Assembly (NCBI GenBank): GCA_019510485.1
Contig: JAEKKI010000149.1
Span: forward strand, 1-32,186
Direction: 5' to 3'
DNA length: 32,186 nt
Source: Catenulisporales bacterium
GTDB taxonomy: Bacteria > Actinomycetota > Actinomycetes > Streptomycetales > Catenulisporaceae
The notes under the pieces are model-generated. The model saw only the letters and a program-made list of their open reading frames with translations, had not been told where the DNA came from and did no database searches. Below, in pieces: positions 22,292 to 29,637 of the stretch; position 1 is the stretch's first letter, and the number at the start of each line of letters is the position of its first letter. A program made the translations under genes and the position numbers.

Positions 22292-23427
22292 GAAGCCCTC
22301 CCGGTGAGCGCGACCAGCAGCGCCAACGCGTCGGAGGCCCGCCGCGCGGCGTCCAAGTCGGACCCGGCGGCCGTCTCGCGCAGATCCTCGACCGCCCGCG
22401 CCGCGAACCCGCTCAGCCCCAGAGCGCTGAAGTCGCCGTCGTCCGGCCGCACCTCCAGCCGCGACCGCGAGGAGTCCACGACCGCCGCGAACAAGTCCTC
22501 AGCGGAACGGCGCACGGCCTCGTACGCGGCCTTGTCGGTCATCGAGAGCATCCCGCCCAGCCGAAGCTTCACGATCGTGCGCTCCTTATCCGGGAGTGCC
22601 GCGAGATGCTCGCTCAACCGCTCGACGTCGGAAGCGCCGCGCAGTTCCCACTCCACCGACGCGAAGCGCCACGTCGCCACCCGGTGCGATGTGACCACCG
22701 GCGGCCGCGCAGGATCGGACTCGTCGATCTCGACCACCAGCACGTTCCCCGGGTCGGTCTCGACGAACGCCGTCGGCTCCGGCGCACCCGAGTACCAGAC
22801 CCGCGGCGCGACCTCAGTGGTCGAGTGCCGGTCGCCGAGTGCGACGTAATGCACCTTCCCGGCCGCCAGCGCCGCGCGCACCGCCGCCAGCCGGATCACG
22901 GAAACCGGGTCGGCCTGCGGCGCCAGAGCGTCCACCGCACCGTGGCCGACCGCGACGCGCACCACACCCGGCGGTGCCGGTTCCAAAGAAGTGAGCAGAT
23001 CCCCCAGCAGATCCGATGTCGGCCGCTTCGACCGCCACGGCGCGCCGACCATCTCGAAGCCCGGCCGCACCGCCACCGGCTCCCCGCCCCGCAGCACCAC
23101 CACGTTCTCCGGACAAGCCTCGCCGAACCGCTCCGAATCCCAGATCGACGCGGCGTTCAGCGGATCATGGTTGCCCGGCAGCAGGAACACCTTCAGCGGC
23201 AGCCCCCGCAGCTTCTCCATGGCCTGCCGCACCGTGCGCGCCGACTCCGCGTTCGTCTCGAACACATCACCGCTGACCACGATCGCCTCGCAGCCCTCGG
23301 ACACCGCCAGCCGGCCGAGCGTGCCCAGCACATCACGCCGCGCGGCGTCGAACTGGCCCTGGCGCTCCCGGTCGAGGAAGCGGCGGCCCATGCCGAGCTG
23401 CCAGTCGGCGGTGTGCAGGAATCGCAT
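22288..23427 (-). CDS. SbcD/YhaO-like metallophosphoesterase (DNA exonuclease)
   Basis: A 379-residue calcineurin-fold nuclease, partner of the SbcC-like ATPase. Motif I is HTADWQLGMG, where the usual His of DxH is Gln, a variant I recall from this bacterial subfamily. Motif II is VSGDVFETN, motif III LLPGNHDPL, and VAVGHGAV and ALGDRHS supply later metal ligands. A capping domain follows (about 230-320) and the helical C-terminus would bind the ATPase. The expected activity is Mn-dependent nuclease on DNA ends or hairpins. Its stop overlaps the ATPase start (ATGA). The ATG at 23427 follows a GGTGGACACC stretch and has no strong ribosome binding site. Confidence 0.88.
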   Translation of the reverse strand: MRFLHTADWQLGMGRRFLDRERQGQFDAARRDVLGTLGRLAVSEGCEAIVVSGDVFETNAESARTVRQAMEKLRGLPLKVFLLPGNHDPLNAASIWDSERFGEACPENVVVLRGGEPVAVRPGFEMVGAPWRSKRPTSDLLGDLLTSLEPAPPGVVRVAVGHGAVDALAPQADPVSVIRLAAVRAALAAGKVHYVALGDRHSTTEVAPRVWYSGAPEPTAFVETDPGNVLVVEIDESDPARPPVVTSHRVATWRFASVEWELRGASDVERLSEHLAALPDKERTIVKLRLGGMLSMTDKAAYEAVRRSAEDLFAAVVDSSRSRLEVRPDDGDFSALGLSGFAARAVEDLRETAAGSDLDAARRASDALALLVALTGRAS

Positions 23428-23454
23428 AGGTGTCCACCGTAGACGCTGCGACTG

Positions 23455-23474
23455 TCAGACCGTGGCGGGTCTGA
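23455..23474 (-). terminator. Short hairpin after tyrA
   Basis: TCAGACC and GGTCTGA form a perfect 7-bp stem with a 6-base loop, 17 bases past the tyrA stop. No T-tract, so a weak call. Confidence 0.4.
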
Positions 23475-23491
23475 GCGAATCGGGTGCTGAA

Positions 23492-24583
23492 TCAGGCCTG
23501 GACGGTCCACCCGGCGGCGGTCAGCACCATCGCGAACCGGTCGGCGACCGTCGGGTCCACCATCAGCTCCACCAGACCCGCCTCGCGGCCCGGCGAGTGG
23601 TCGATCCGCACGTCCTCGATGTTCACCCCGGCGCTGCCGGCCGCCGCGAACAGGCGCGCCAGCTCGCCCGGGCGGTCGGAGATGACCACCGGCACCGGCG
23701 TGTACGAGGCCGAAGCCGCTCCGTGCTTGCCCGGGATGCGCGCGTGGCCGGCGTTGCCGCGGCGCAGCAGGTCGGCCAGCTCCGCGGCGCCGCGCTTGGC
23801 GGCCTCGGCGTCTTTCGAGGCGTCGCCCAGCGCGCGCAGCGCGTCGACCGCGGCGGACAGGTCGGCGGCGTAGGCGGCGAGGACGTCGGCGATCGCCGGG
23901 GCGTTGGCGGCCAGGATGTCCTCCCACAGTTCCGGGGCGCCGCCGGCGATGCGCGTCAGGTCTCTGATGCCGGTGCCGGAGATGCGCACCGACTCCTCGC
24001 GCGCGTGCTCCAGCCGGGCCGCCATCAGCGCTGCCACCAGGTGCGGGGCGTGCGAGATCAGGGCGACGGCGTGGTCGTGCTCCTCGGTGTCCATCACCAC
24101 CGGCACGGCCCCGCACAGCGAGACCAGCTCCAGGGCCTGGTTCAGGGTGTCGCGGGAGGTGGCCGCGCCCGGTGTCAGGACCCAGGGCCGGCCCTCGAAC
24201 AGGTCCGCGCGCGCGGCCAGCGGGCCGGAGCGCTCCCGGCCGGCCAGCGGGTGGCCGCCGATGAAGCGGGCCAGGTCGGCGCCGGCGTCCTCGGCGGCGC
24301 CGTGCACCCGGGCCTTGACCGAGCCGACGTCGGTGAACGCCCGGGCCCAGCCCTCGCGCTGGCCCCTGGCCAGCTCGGTGCCGATCCGGGCCGGCGGTAC
24401 CGCCAGGATGCCCAGGTCGACGGGCTGGGCCGGGACCCCCACCCGGCCGGCGCCGAGGGAGGCGGCGGTGCGGGCCGCGGCCTCGTCGGCGTCGGTGAGG
24501 TACACGTCGATGCCGCGCCGGGACAGGGCCAGCGCGATGGAGGTGCCGATGAGGCCTGTGCCGACGACCAGGGCGGAACGCAT
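23492..24583 (-). CDS. tyrA: Prephenate dehydrogenase with C-terminal ACT domain
   Basis: A 363-residue NAD(P)-dependent enzyme that oxidises prephenate to 4-hydroxyphenylpyruvate in tyrosine synthesis. VVGTGLIGTSIALAL is the dinucleotide fold, FTDVGSVKA a conserved turn and IGGHPLAGRERSG holds the catalytic His. EEHDHAVALISHAPHLVAAL is the dimerisation/substrate helix. The C-terminal 75 residues are an ACT domain (ISDRPGELARLFAAAG), so tyrosine or another amino acid probably feeds back on activity. Length is normal. It lies 53 bases after aroH, whose product makes its substrate; the two are probably cotranscribed. In Streptomyces cmk usually follows tyrA; here an SbcD-like gene follows instead. 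Confidence 0.95.
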   Translation of the reverse strand: MRSALVVGTGLIGTSIALALSRRGIDVYLTDADEAAARTAASLGAGRVGVPAQPVDLGILAVPPARIGTELARGQREGWARAFTDVGSVKARVHGAAEDAGADLARFIGGHPLAGRERSGPLAARADLFEGRPWVLTPGAATSRDTLNQALELVSLCGAVPVVMDTEEHDHAVALISHAPHLVAALMAARLEHAREESVRISGTGIRDLTRIAGGAPELWEDILAANAPAIADVLAAYAADLSAAVDALRALGDASKDAEAAKRGAAELADLLRRGNAGHARIPGKHGAASASYTPVPVVISDRPGELARLFAAAGSAGVNIEDVRIDHSPGREAGLVELMVDPTVADRFAMVLTAAGWTVQA

Positions 24584-24636
24584 GAGTGAACCTTACTGGC
24601 TGTCGAGTCGGTGCAGCGCCGCGTAGCGGGACGGGC

Positions 24637-24999
24637 CTACTGCGCGATGTCCTTGCGCAGTGCGGCGGCACCGCCGAGGTAAATGTGCTGGATCTCGTCT
24701 TTGGAGCGCAGCGTCTCCACATGCGCCAGCAGCCGCACCACGCGCGGCATGGCGCCGGCGACGTCGATCTCCTGCGCGCACATCAACGGCACGTCCACGA
24801 TCCCCAGCTCGCGCGCGGCCAGGGCCGGGAACTCGCTGTGCAGGTCCGGGGTCGCCGTGAACAGCATGCTGATCAGGTCGTCCACGGCGAAGCCGTTCTG
24901 CTCCAGCACCGACTTGATCAGCTCGGTGACGCCGGCCAACAGATGGTCCCGGTCGTCGTGGTCGAGTTGGATCGCGCCTCGCACCGCTCGCACTGCCAT
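24637..24999 (-). CDS. aroH: Chorismate mutase, AroH type
   Basis: A 120-residue monofunctional chorismate mutase of the trimeric Bacillus AroH class, turning chorismate into prephenate for tyrosine and phenylalanine. VRAVRGAIQLDHDDRDHL is the conserved N-terminus with the active-site Arg. LISMLFTATPDLHSEFPALAA and DVPLMCAQEIDVAGAMPRVV contain the other active-site segments, and the HIYLGGAAALRKD tail matches the family. Length is typical. A TAGGGT box lies 6 bases before the ATG at 24999 and there is no Shine-Dalgarno, so the mRNA is probably leaderless. tyrA follows after 53 bases. Confidence 0.95.
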   Translation of the reverse strand: MAVRAVRGAIQLDHDDRDHLLAGVTELIKSVLEQNGFAVDDLISMLFTATPDLHSEFPALAARELGIVDVPLMCAQEIDVAGAMPRVVRLLAHVETLRSKDEIQHIYLGGAAALRKDIAQ

Positions 25000-25005
25000 G
25001 CGGAC

Positions 25006-25011
25006 ACCCTA
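25006..25011 (-). promoter_or_regulatory. -10 box of aroH (leaderless)
   Basis: TAGGGT on the minus strand ends 6 bases before the aroH ATG. No -35 hexamer is clear. Confidence 0.4.
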
Positions 25012-25028
25012 CTTATCGTCGGAGGCGA

Positions 25029-25067
25029 CGTCTCGCGGATCGGTCCGGTGTCCCGGCGACCGAGACG
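25029..25067 (-). terminator. Possible hairpin after the MmyB-type regulator gene
   Basis: CGTCTCG (25029-25035) and CGAGACG (25061-25067) are perfect 7-bp arms around 25 bases that can fold further (CGGTC with GACCG as an alternative). It lies 29 bases past the regulator stop and upstream of the aroH promoter. Confidence 0.35.
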
Positions 25068-25095
25068 GGGTCCGGCCCCGGCCAGGTCAGCGGGC

Positions 25096-26091
25096 TCAGT
25101 CCGTCCGCGACCGGTACCCGCACGGGTCCAGCAGCGGCCGGACGTCGGCCTGCGGCAGCAGCTCGAAGCTGTGGCCGCAGGCGAAGGTGGCGCCCTTGGG
25201 CAGGCTGTCCTGGCGCAGCACCTCGAACTTCTCGCGGGTGGCGTCGTCGTTCGGGGTGTAGACCATCATCCGCGCCCCCGGAGTGGCGGCGATGTCCAGC
25301 GTGGTGCCCACCACGTTCAGCTCACCGAGCGCCGGATGGCGGAAGACCTTCACCGGCACGCCGCCGTCGGCGACCCCGTGTTCGGCCCACAGCTCGGCGA
25401 ACAGCGGGCTGGCCGCGCACAGCCGCTTGACGAAGTCGTCCCAGGCCGGCTCGCCGACGTGCCGGCCGTAGCGGGCCCGGAAGTTCCCGACCATCCGGCG
25501 CAGGTCGTCACCGCGGTTCACGAAGGGGTGGCAGCAGTTCGGGACCATGAAGGTCTGCCACAGCGTGTTCCGCTTGTCCGCCGGCGCGTTCACCATGAAC
25601 GGGAACAGCAGCGCGTAAGAGCGGTTCCAGGCCAGCAGGTCGCTGCGGCCGTTGACCACGGCGGCCGGAATCGGGCGCAGCCCGTCCAGGATCAGCTGCA
25701 CCTCCTGCTCCAGGCGCTTGCACGAGGTCATCGGCGCCACCGCCGGGACGTCGGCCAGCTGGTACAGGTGCTCGGTCTCGGCCTGGTCCAGCTTCAGGGT
25801 GCGGGCCACGGCGTCCAGCACCTGGACGCTGACGTTGATCTGCCGGCCCTGCTCCAGCCAGGTGTACCAGGTGACCCCCACGCCGGCGAGCTGCGCGACC
25901 TCCTCGCGGCGCAGGCCCGGAGTGCGGCGCCGGGTGCCGGTCGGCAGCCCCATCACCTCCGGGTCCAGGCGCTCGCGGCGGCTGCGCAGGAAGGAGGCCA
26001 GCTCCTCACGGCGGCGCGGGGCCGCGCCCTTGCCTGACGTTCGGGCTGTGGCCGGCGGGTGCACACTGGTGTCGATACTCACGAACACCAT
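25096..26091 (-). CDS. XRE-family regulator with MmyB-like ligand-binding domain
   Basis: A 331-residue regulator. Residues 25-95 are a helix-turn-helix of the MmyB subgroup: ELASFLRSRRERLDPEVMGL, then RRTPGLRREEVAQLAGVG and TWYTWLEQGRQINVS. The rest (about 115-300) is a PAS-like MmyB ligand domain, with AAVVNGRSDLLAWNRSYALL and HPALGELNVVGTTLDIA as landmarks; in other members it binds a fatty-acid-like ligand. It is divergent from an MFS exporter with 93 bases between them and probably controls it in response to a small molecule; this is inference. The start is uncertain: ATG 26091 has no ribosome binding site, and a GTG three codons in is an alternative. Confidence 0.88.
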   Translation of the reverse strand: MVFVSIDTSVHPPATARTSGKGAAPRRREELASFLRSRRERLDPEVMGLPTGTRRRTPGLRREEVAQLAGVGVTWYTWLEQGRQINVSVQVLDAVARTLKLDQAETEHLYQLADVPAVAPMTSCKRLEQEVQLILDGLRPIPAAVVNGRSDLLAWNRSYALLFPFMVNAPADKRNTLWQTFMVPNCCHPFVNRGDDLRRMVGNFRARYGRHVGEPAWDDFVKRLCAASPLFAELWAEHGVADGGVPVKVFRHPALGELNVVGTTLDIAATPGARMMVYTPNDDATREKFEVLRQDSLPKGATFACGHSFELLPQADVRPLLDPCGYRSRTD

Positions 26092-26107
26092 GATGCATCG
26101 CCCGGCA

Positions 26108-26184
26108 TCCTGGTGCCAGGTACTGACGGTAATAGGATAACTAGACTCCTGGTACCCCTATAACTCGCCCGCCATCCTGGTGTC
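26108..26184. promoter_or_regulatory. Divergent promoter with three TCCTGGT repeats
   Basis: TCCTGGTGCC (26108-26117), TCCTGGTACC (26147-26156) and TCCTGGTGTC (26175-26184) are direct repeats. The first lies in a CCTGG-TG-CCAGG palindrome and the last abuts the MFS start codon. TATAAC at 26159-26164 may be the MFS -10 and TATCCT at 26138-26133 the regulator -10. The repeats are candidate sites for the MmyB-type regulator. Confidence 0.5.
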
Positions 26185-27729
26185 GTGACCAAGACCTTGA
26201 ACGAGTCCGTATCGCAACCGGATGGAACGACCACCGTAGCCGCCGCCACCGACAACCCACCCGACGCCAGGGAAAAGATCAAGCCCGATCCACTCGGCGC
26301 CGCACCGGCGCCCAAGCGCCCGGGCCTGATCCTGGCCACCATCCTGGTCGGCTACTTCATGGCGCTCCTGGACGGCTCCATCGTCAACGTGGCGCTGCCC
26401 AGCATCCACGAGAAGCTGCATGCCTCCGGCGCCGGCCTGCAGATGGTCGCCGCCGGCTACATCATCGCCTACGCGGTGCTGCTGGTGACCGGGGCCCGGC
26501 TGGGCCGGATCCTGGGCCACGAGCGGCTGTTCAAGTCCGGCCTGGCCGGCTTCACCCTGGCCTCGCTGGCCTGCGGGCTGGCACAGAACACCGGCGAGCT
26601 GATCACCTTCCGGGTGATCCAGGGCGTCGCCGCGGCCGTGATGCTGCCGCAGGTGCTCAGCCTGATCCAGCAGACCTTCCAGGGCGAGGCCCGGGCCAAG
26701 GCGATGAGCGCCTGGACCGCGGTGCTGGCCAGCGGGATCGTGGTCGGGCAGGTGCTCGGCGGCGTGCTGGTGACCGCGAACGTGTTCGGCTGGTCCTGGC
26801 GGCCGGTGTTCCTGGTGAACGTCCCGATCGGCGTGGTGCTGTGGATCGTCGCGGCCCGGACCCTGCCGTCGGTGAAGCCGCGGAACAGCGCGGCGCGGAA
26901 CACGGTCGACCTGGCCGGCGTGCTGACGCTGTCGCCGACCATCCTGGCCCTGGTGGTCCCGCTGGTGCTGGGCCACGACGAGCACTGGCCGGTGTGGGGC
27001 TGGATCCTGCTGGCCGCGACGGCGCCACTGCTCGGCCTGTTCCTGGCCGTCGAGCGCCGGGTGGCCGCGCGGGGCTCCTCGCCGATCCTGCCGGGGCAGG
27101 TGCTGCGCAGGCCCGGCATCAAGCCCTCGATGATCCTGATCTTCCTGGTGATGGTGGTCTACGCCGGCAACCTGTTCGCCACCGCGATCTACCTCCAGGG
27201 CTCGCTCGGGTTCAGCGCGCTGAAGACCGGCCTGGCCTTCGCACCCTGTGCCGCGAGCTTCGGACTGGTCAGCTACTACTGGCGCAAGATCCCGGCGCAC
27301 CTGATCCGCCGGCTGGCGGTGGCCGGCCTGCTGATCGCGGTGGTCACGATGGCCGCGCAGATCCTGATGTTCAAGGACGGCGGCTACGGCGGCGCCTGGT
27401 TCTACCTGAACCAGCTGGTCTTCGGCCTCGGCGTGGGCCTGGGCAACGCCCCGACCATGACGCTGGCGCTGCTGAACGTGCCGGTCACCGACGCGGCCGA
27501 TGCCTCCGGGCTGCTGGCCACCAACGCCCAGCTGGCGCAGGTCGTCGGCATCTCGACGCTGGGGACGCTGTACCTGTCGGTCTCCACGGGCAGCGCGCTG
27601 CACTCGGCCGGGCACGCGATGGCGGCGCTGTCGGTGGCCGCGGCGGCGGTGACGCTGGTGGCCGTGGTGTTCGCCCACCACCTGCACCGGCACGACCGGC
27701 GGCTGCGGCTGGCGGCCCAGGCGGCGTAA
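26185..27729 (+). CDS. MFS exporter, DHA2 (EmrB/QacA) family
   Basis: A 514-residue membrane protein with about 14 helices after a 40-residue cytoplasmic N-terminus. LDGSIVNVALPSIHEKL in helix 1 is the DHA2 signature. GARLGRILGHERLF is motif A between helices 2 and 3, and VIQGVAAAVMLPQVLSLIQ is motif B. ASGIVVGQVLGGVL is the antiporter motif C. These proteins export drugs or metabolites in exchange for protons; the substrate is unknown. The start is GTG 26185, 15 bases past a possible TATAAC -10, without a Shine-Dalgarno. It is divergent from an MmyB-type regulator and followed by a strong terminator, so the pair is a self-contained unit between rluB and aroH. Confidence 0.93.
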   Translation: MTKTLNESVSQPDGTTTVAAATDNPPDAREKIKPDPLGAAPAPKRPGLILATILVGYFMALLDGSIVNVALPSIHEKLHASGAGLQMVAAGYIIAYAVLLVTGARLGRILGHERLFKSGLAGFTLASLACGLAQNTGELITFRVIQGVAAAVMLPQVLSLIQQTFQGEARAKAMSAWTAVLASGIVVGQVLGGVLVTANVFGWSWRPVFLVNVPIGVVLWIVAARTLPSVKPRNSAARNTVDLAGVLTLSPTILALVVPLVLGHDEHWPVWGWILLAATAPLLGLFLAVERRVAARGSSPILPGQVLRRPGIKPSMILIFLVMVVYAGNLFATAIYLQGSLGFSALKTGLAFAPCAASFGLVSYYWRKIPAHLIRRLAVAGLLIAVVTMAAQILMFKDGGYGGAWFYLNQLVFGLGVGLGNAPTMTLALLNVPVTDAADASGLLATNAQLAQVVGISTLGTLYLSVSTGSALHSAGHAMAALSVAAAAVTLVAVVFAHHLHRHDRRLRLAAQAA

Positions 27730-27769
27730 GGGTTCTGGCTGAGTCACACGAAGGCTTAGTCACACAGCG

Positions 27770-27817
27770 ACGCCAGGCGCCCGGCGAGATGGTCCTCGCC
27801 GGGCGCCTGGCGTTTTT
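27770..27817 (+). terminator. 19-bp perfect intrinsic terminator
   Basis: Arms 27770-27788 and 27795-27813 pair perfectly over 19 bp with an ATGGTC loop, followed by a run of T (to 27817). It ends the MFS transcript. It also lies 19 bases past the convergent rluB stop and could stop that transcript, though no T-tract follows on the minus strand. Confidence 0.92.
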
Positions 27818-27835
27818 CGTCTGCCAGAGCCGCTG

Positions 27836-28789
27836 TCAGAGTCCGACGGCCTTGTAGACCGCGCCGACCTCTTCCTTGTTCAGCGGACGCAGGCGCTCCG
27901 GCTTCTGGTCGCCGAGCGAGATCGGGCCGAACTTGGTCCGCACCAGGCCGCGCACCGGCAGGCCGACCTCCTCCATGATCCGCCGCACGATGCGGTTGCG
28001 GCCCTCGTGGATCGTGATCTCCACCAGCGCGTTCTTGCCGACCGAGTCCAGCAGCCGGAAGTGGTCCACGCGGGCCAGGCCGTCCTCCAGGTCGATGCCC
28101 TCGCGCAGCCGCTTGCCGAGGTCCCGGGGGATGACGCCGTATACCTGCGCGCGGTAGACCTTGCGGATCTCGTAGGAGGGGTGCGCCAGGCGGTGCGCCA
28201 GCTCGCCGTCGTTGGTGAGCAGGATCAGGCCCTCGGTGTCGATGTCCAGGCGGCCGACGTGGAACAGGCGCTCGTTGCGGCCGCGGACGTACTGGCCGAG
28301 GTGGGGCCGGTCCGGGTCGTCCATGGCGGAGACCACGCCGACCGGCTTGTTGAAGGCGAAGTGGACGATGCCCTCGGCGGTGGAGATGCGCATGCCGTCC
28401 ACGCGGATGACCGCCGTCTCCGGGTCCACACGCATGCCCTGGTGGCGGACGATCTCGCCGTTGACCTCGACGCGGCCGGCGGCGATCAGGTCCTCACTGA
28501 CCCGGCGGCTGCCGACGCCGGCCTGGGCCAGGACCTTCTGGAGGCGGACGCCCTCTTCGTTAGGGTCGGCGAACGGATCGTAGTCGCGCCAGTCGGGCTT
28601 GGCGGCGGTCGGCTTGGTGCCGCCGGACTTCGCCGCGACACCGGGCTGCGCGCCCTTCCGGCCCTGCGGGGCCGACTGGCGGTTGCCGCCGGCGTTCCCC
28701 TGACGGCTTCCTGCGCCGGACGCGCCGCCTCCGCCGCCGCGTCGGGGGGCGGGCTTGTCGGGCTGGGAGCGGCGAGCGGGGGTGTTCAT
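27836..28789 (-). CDS. rluB: 23S rRNA pseudouridine synthase, RluB/RsuA family
   Basis: A protein of about 317 residues that isomerises a uridine in rRNA. The first 75 residues are basic, Gly/Ala/Pro-rich and probably disordered. An S4 RNA-binding domain follows (VRLQKVLAQAGVGSRRVSED...GRVEVNGEIV). The catalytic motif is HVGRLDIDTEGLILLTNDG, with Asp in GRLD. VYRAQVYGVI and IHEGRNRIVRRIMEEVGLPV are further family motifs. The family type suggests position 2605-like in 23S rRNA, by homology only. I chose ATG 28789 since GGGGAG is 10 bases upstream; an ATG 9 bases earlier lies only 2 bases from it. It belongs to the scpAB neighbourhood. Confidence 0.93.
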   Translation of the reverse strand: MNTPARRSQPDKPAPRRGGGGGASGAGSRQGNAGGNRQSAPQGRKGAQPGVAAKSGGTKPTAAKPDWRDYDPFADPNEEGVRLQKVLAQAGVGSRRVSEDLIAAGRVEVNGEIVRHQGMRVDPETAVIRVDGMRISTAEGIVHFAFNKPVGVVSAMDDPDRPHLGQYVRGRNERLFHVGRLDIDTEGLILLTNDGELAHRLAHPSYEIRKVYRAQVYGVIPRDLGKRLREGIDLEDGLARVDHFRLLDSVGKNALVEITIHEGRNRIVRRIMEEVGLPVRGLVRTKFGPISLGDQKPERLRPLNKEEVGAVYKAVGL

Positions 28790-28873
28790 GGCATCCATTC
28801 TCCCCTATCGGGGACCCCCGCTCGTCCGCTCGCGTTCAGCCGGACCACATGAGCTTCAAGCTGGAGCTGTGGG

Positions 28874-29569
28874 TCAGCTCTTGACCACGTTCCCCGAGAA
28901 GTCGGTCTCGTTCTCGATGACGCACAGGATGTCGTGGTGGCCCGACTTCCAGGCGTTGTCGTCCGGGATCAGGTAGTTCATCATGGCGTCCTGCGGGACC
29001 TTGGACTCGTCGACCTTGGTCTTGGCCGTGTCGGTGCACTGCGGGTCCACGACGGTCTTCAGCTGGTCGTCGGTCGGCGCGACGGAGGTCGCGTTCGGGT
29101 AGACGAAGCTGTAGTAGACCTGCGCGCTGTGCGGCTGATCGCAGGGGATGGCCTTGACCGAGTCGAAGCCGGTCAGCGCGTCCTTCGGCTTCTCGTAGCA
29201 GTCGTTGACCTTGATGCTGAAGGCGTCGAGGTTGCCCTGCTTGCTGATGTTCCCGTCGGCGCCGCGGTCGGCGTCGTTGTGCTTCTTGACCGCGTAGCTG
29301 ATGCCGCCGATGGCCAGGACCGCGACCAGGACCACGAGCCGGATGATCAGAAGCTTGTTGGTCTTCTTCTTCGGCGGCGGGCCGTAGCCGCCCGGGTCGC
29401 CGGGGGTGCCGTAAGGGTTCTGCGGCTGGCCTTGCCCGTAAGGGTTCTGCACACCTTGCTGCGGCTGCTGGCCGTACGGGTTCTGGCCGGGTATCTGGTC
29501 CTGCTGCGGGTATCCCCCGGGACCGGGCGCGCCCGCGTAGGGCGGCTGATTAGTAGGCTGCTGGGTCAT
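28874..29569 (-). CDS. Membrane protein with septum-formation domain (PF13845-like)
   Basis: A 231-residue protein. Residues 1-65 are Gln/Pro/Gly/Tyr-rich with NPYG repeats, cytoplasmic by prediction. KKKTNKLLIIRLVVLV starts a single membrane helix (about 70-92). The outer part (100-231) has four cysteines in a pattern typical of the actinobacterial septum-formation domain: NDCYEKP, AIPCDQPHSAQVYYSFVYP, DPQCTDTAK and GHHDILCVIE. The cysteine pairs probably form disulfides outside the cell. The role in septation is by family name only. TACAGT at 29583-29578 lies 8 bases before the ATG and may give a leaderless mRNA. It sits between scpB and rluB. Confidence 0.85.
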   Translation of the reverse strand: MTQQPTNQPPYAGAPGPGGYPQQDQIPGQNPYGQQPQQGVQNPYGQGQPQNPYGTPGDPGGYGPPPKKKTNKLLIIRLVVLVAVLAIGGISYAVKKHNDADRGADGNISKQGNLDAFSIKVNDCYEKPKDALTGFDSVKAIPCDQPHSAQVYYSFVYPNATSVAPTDDQLKTVVDPQCTDTAKTKVDESKVPQDAMMNYLIPDDNAWKSGHHDILCVIENETDFSGNVVKS

Positions 29570-29577
29570 GGCCCGGA

Positions 29578-29583
29578 ACTGTA
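29578..29583 (-). promoter_or_regulatory. -10 box of the septum-formation-domain gene
   Basis: TACAGT on the minus strand ends 8 bases before the ATG. TTGCCT at 29604-29599 could be the -35, but the 15-base spacer is short. Confidence 0.35.
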
Positions 29584-29637
29584 GCGTACGAATACGACAG
29601 GCAATTGCTCACTTGACATGCTCGTGATCTGAAAAGC

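Noticed and set aside
25096..27729. A mobile element carrying the regulator/exporter pair
   Set aside because: No transposase, integrase, terminal inverted repeats or target duplications are visible at the borders.
28864..28880. 6-bp hairpin at the stop of the septum-formation-domain gene
   Set aside because: The stem is short and overlaps the stop codon; not enough to call a terminator.
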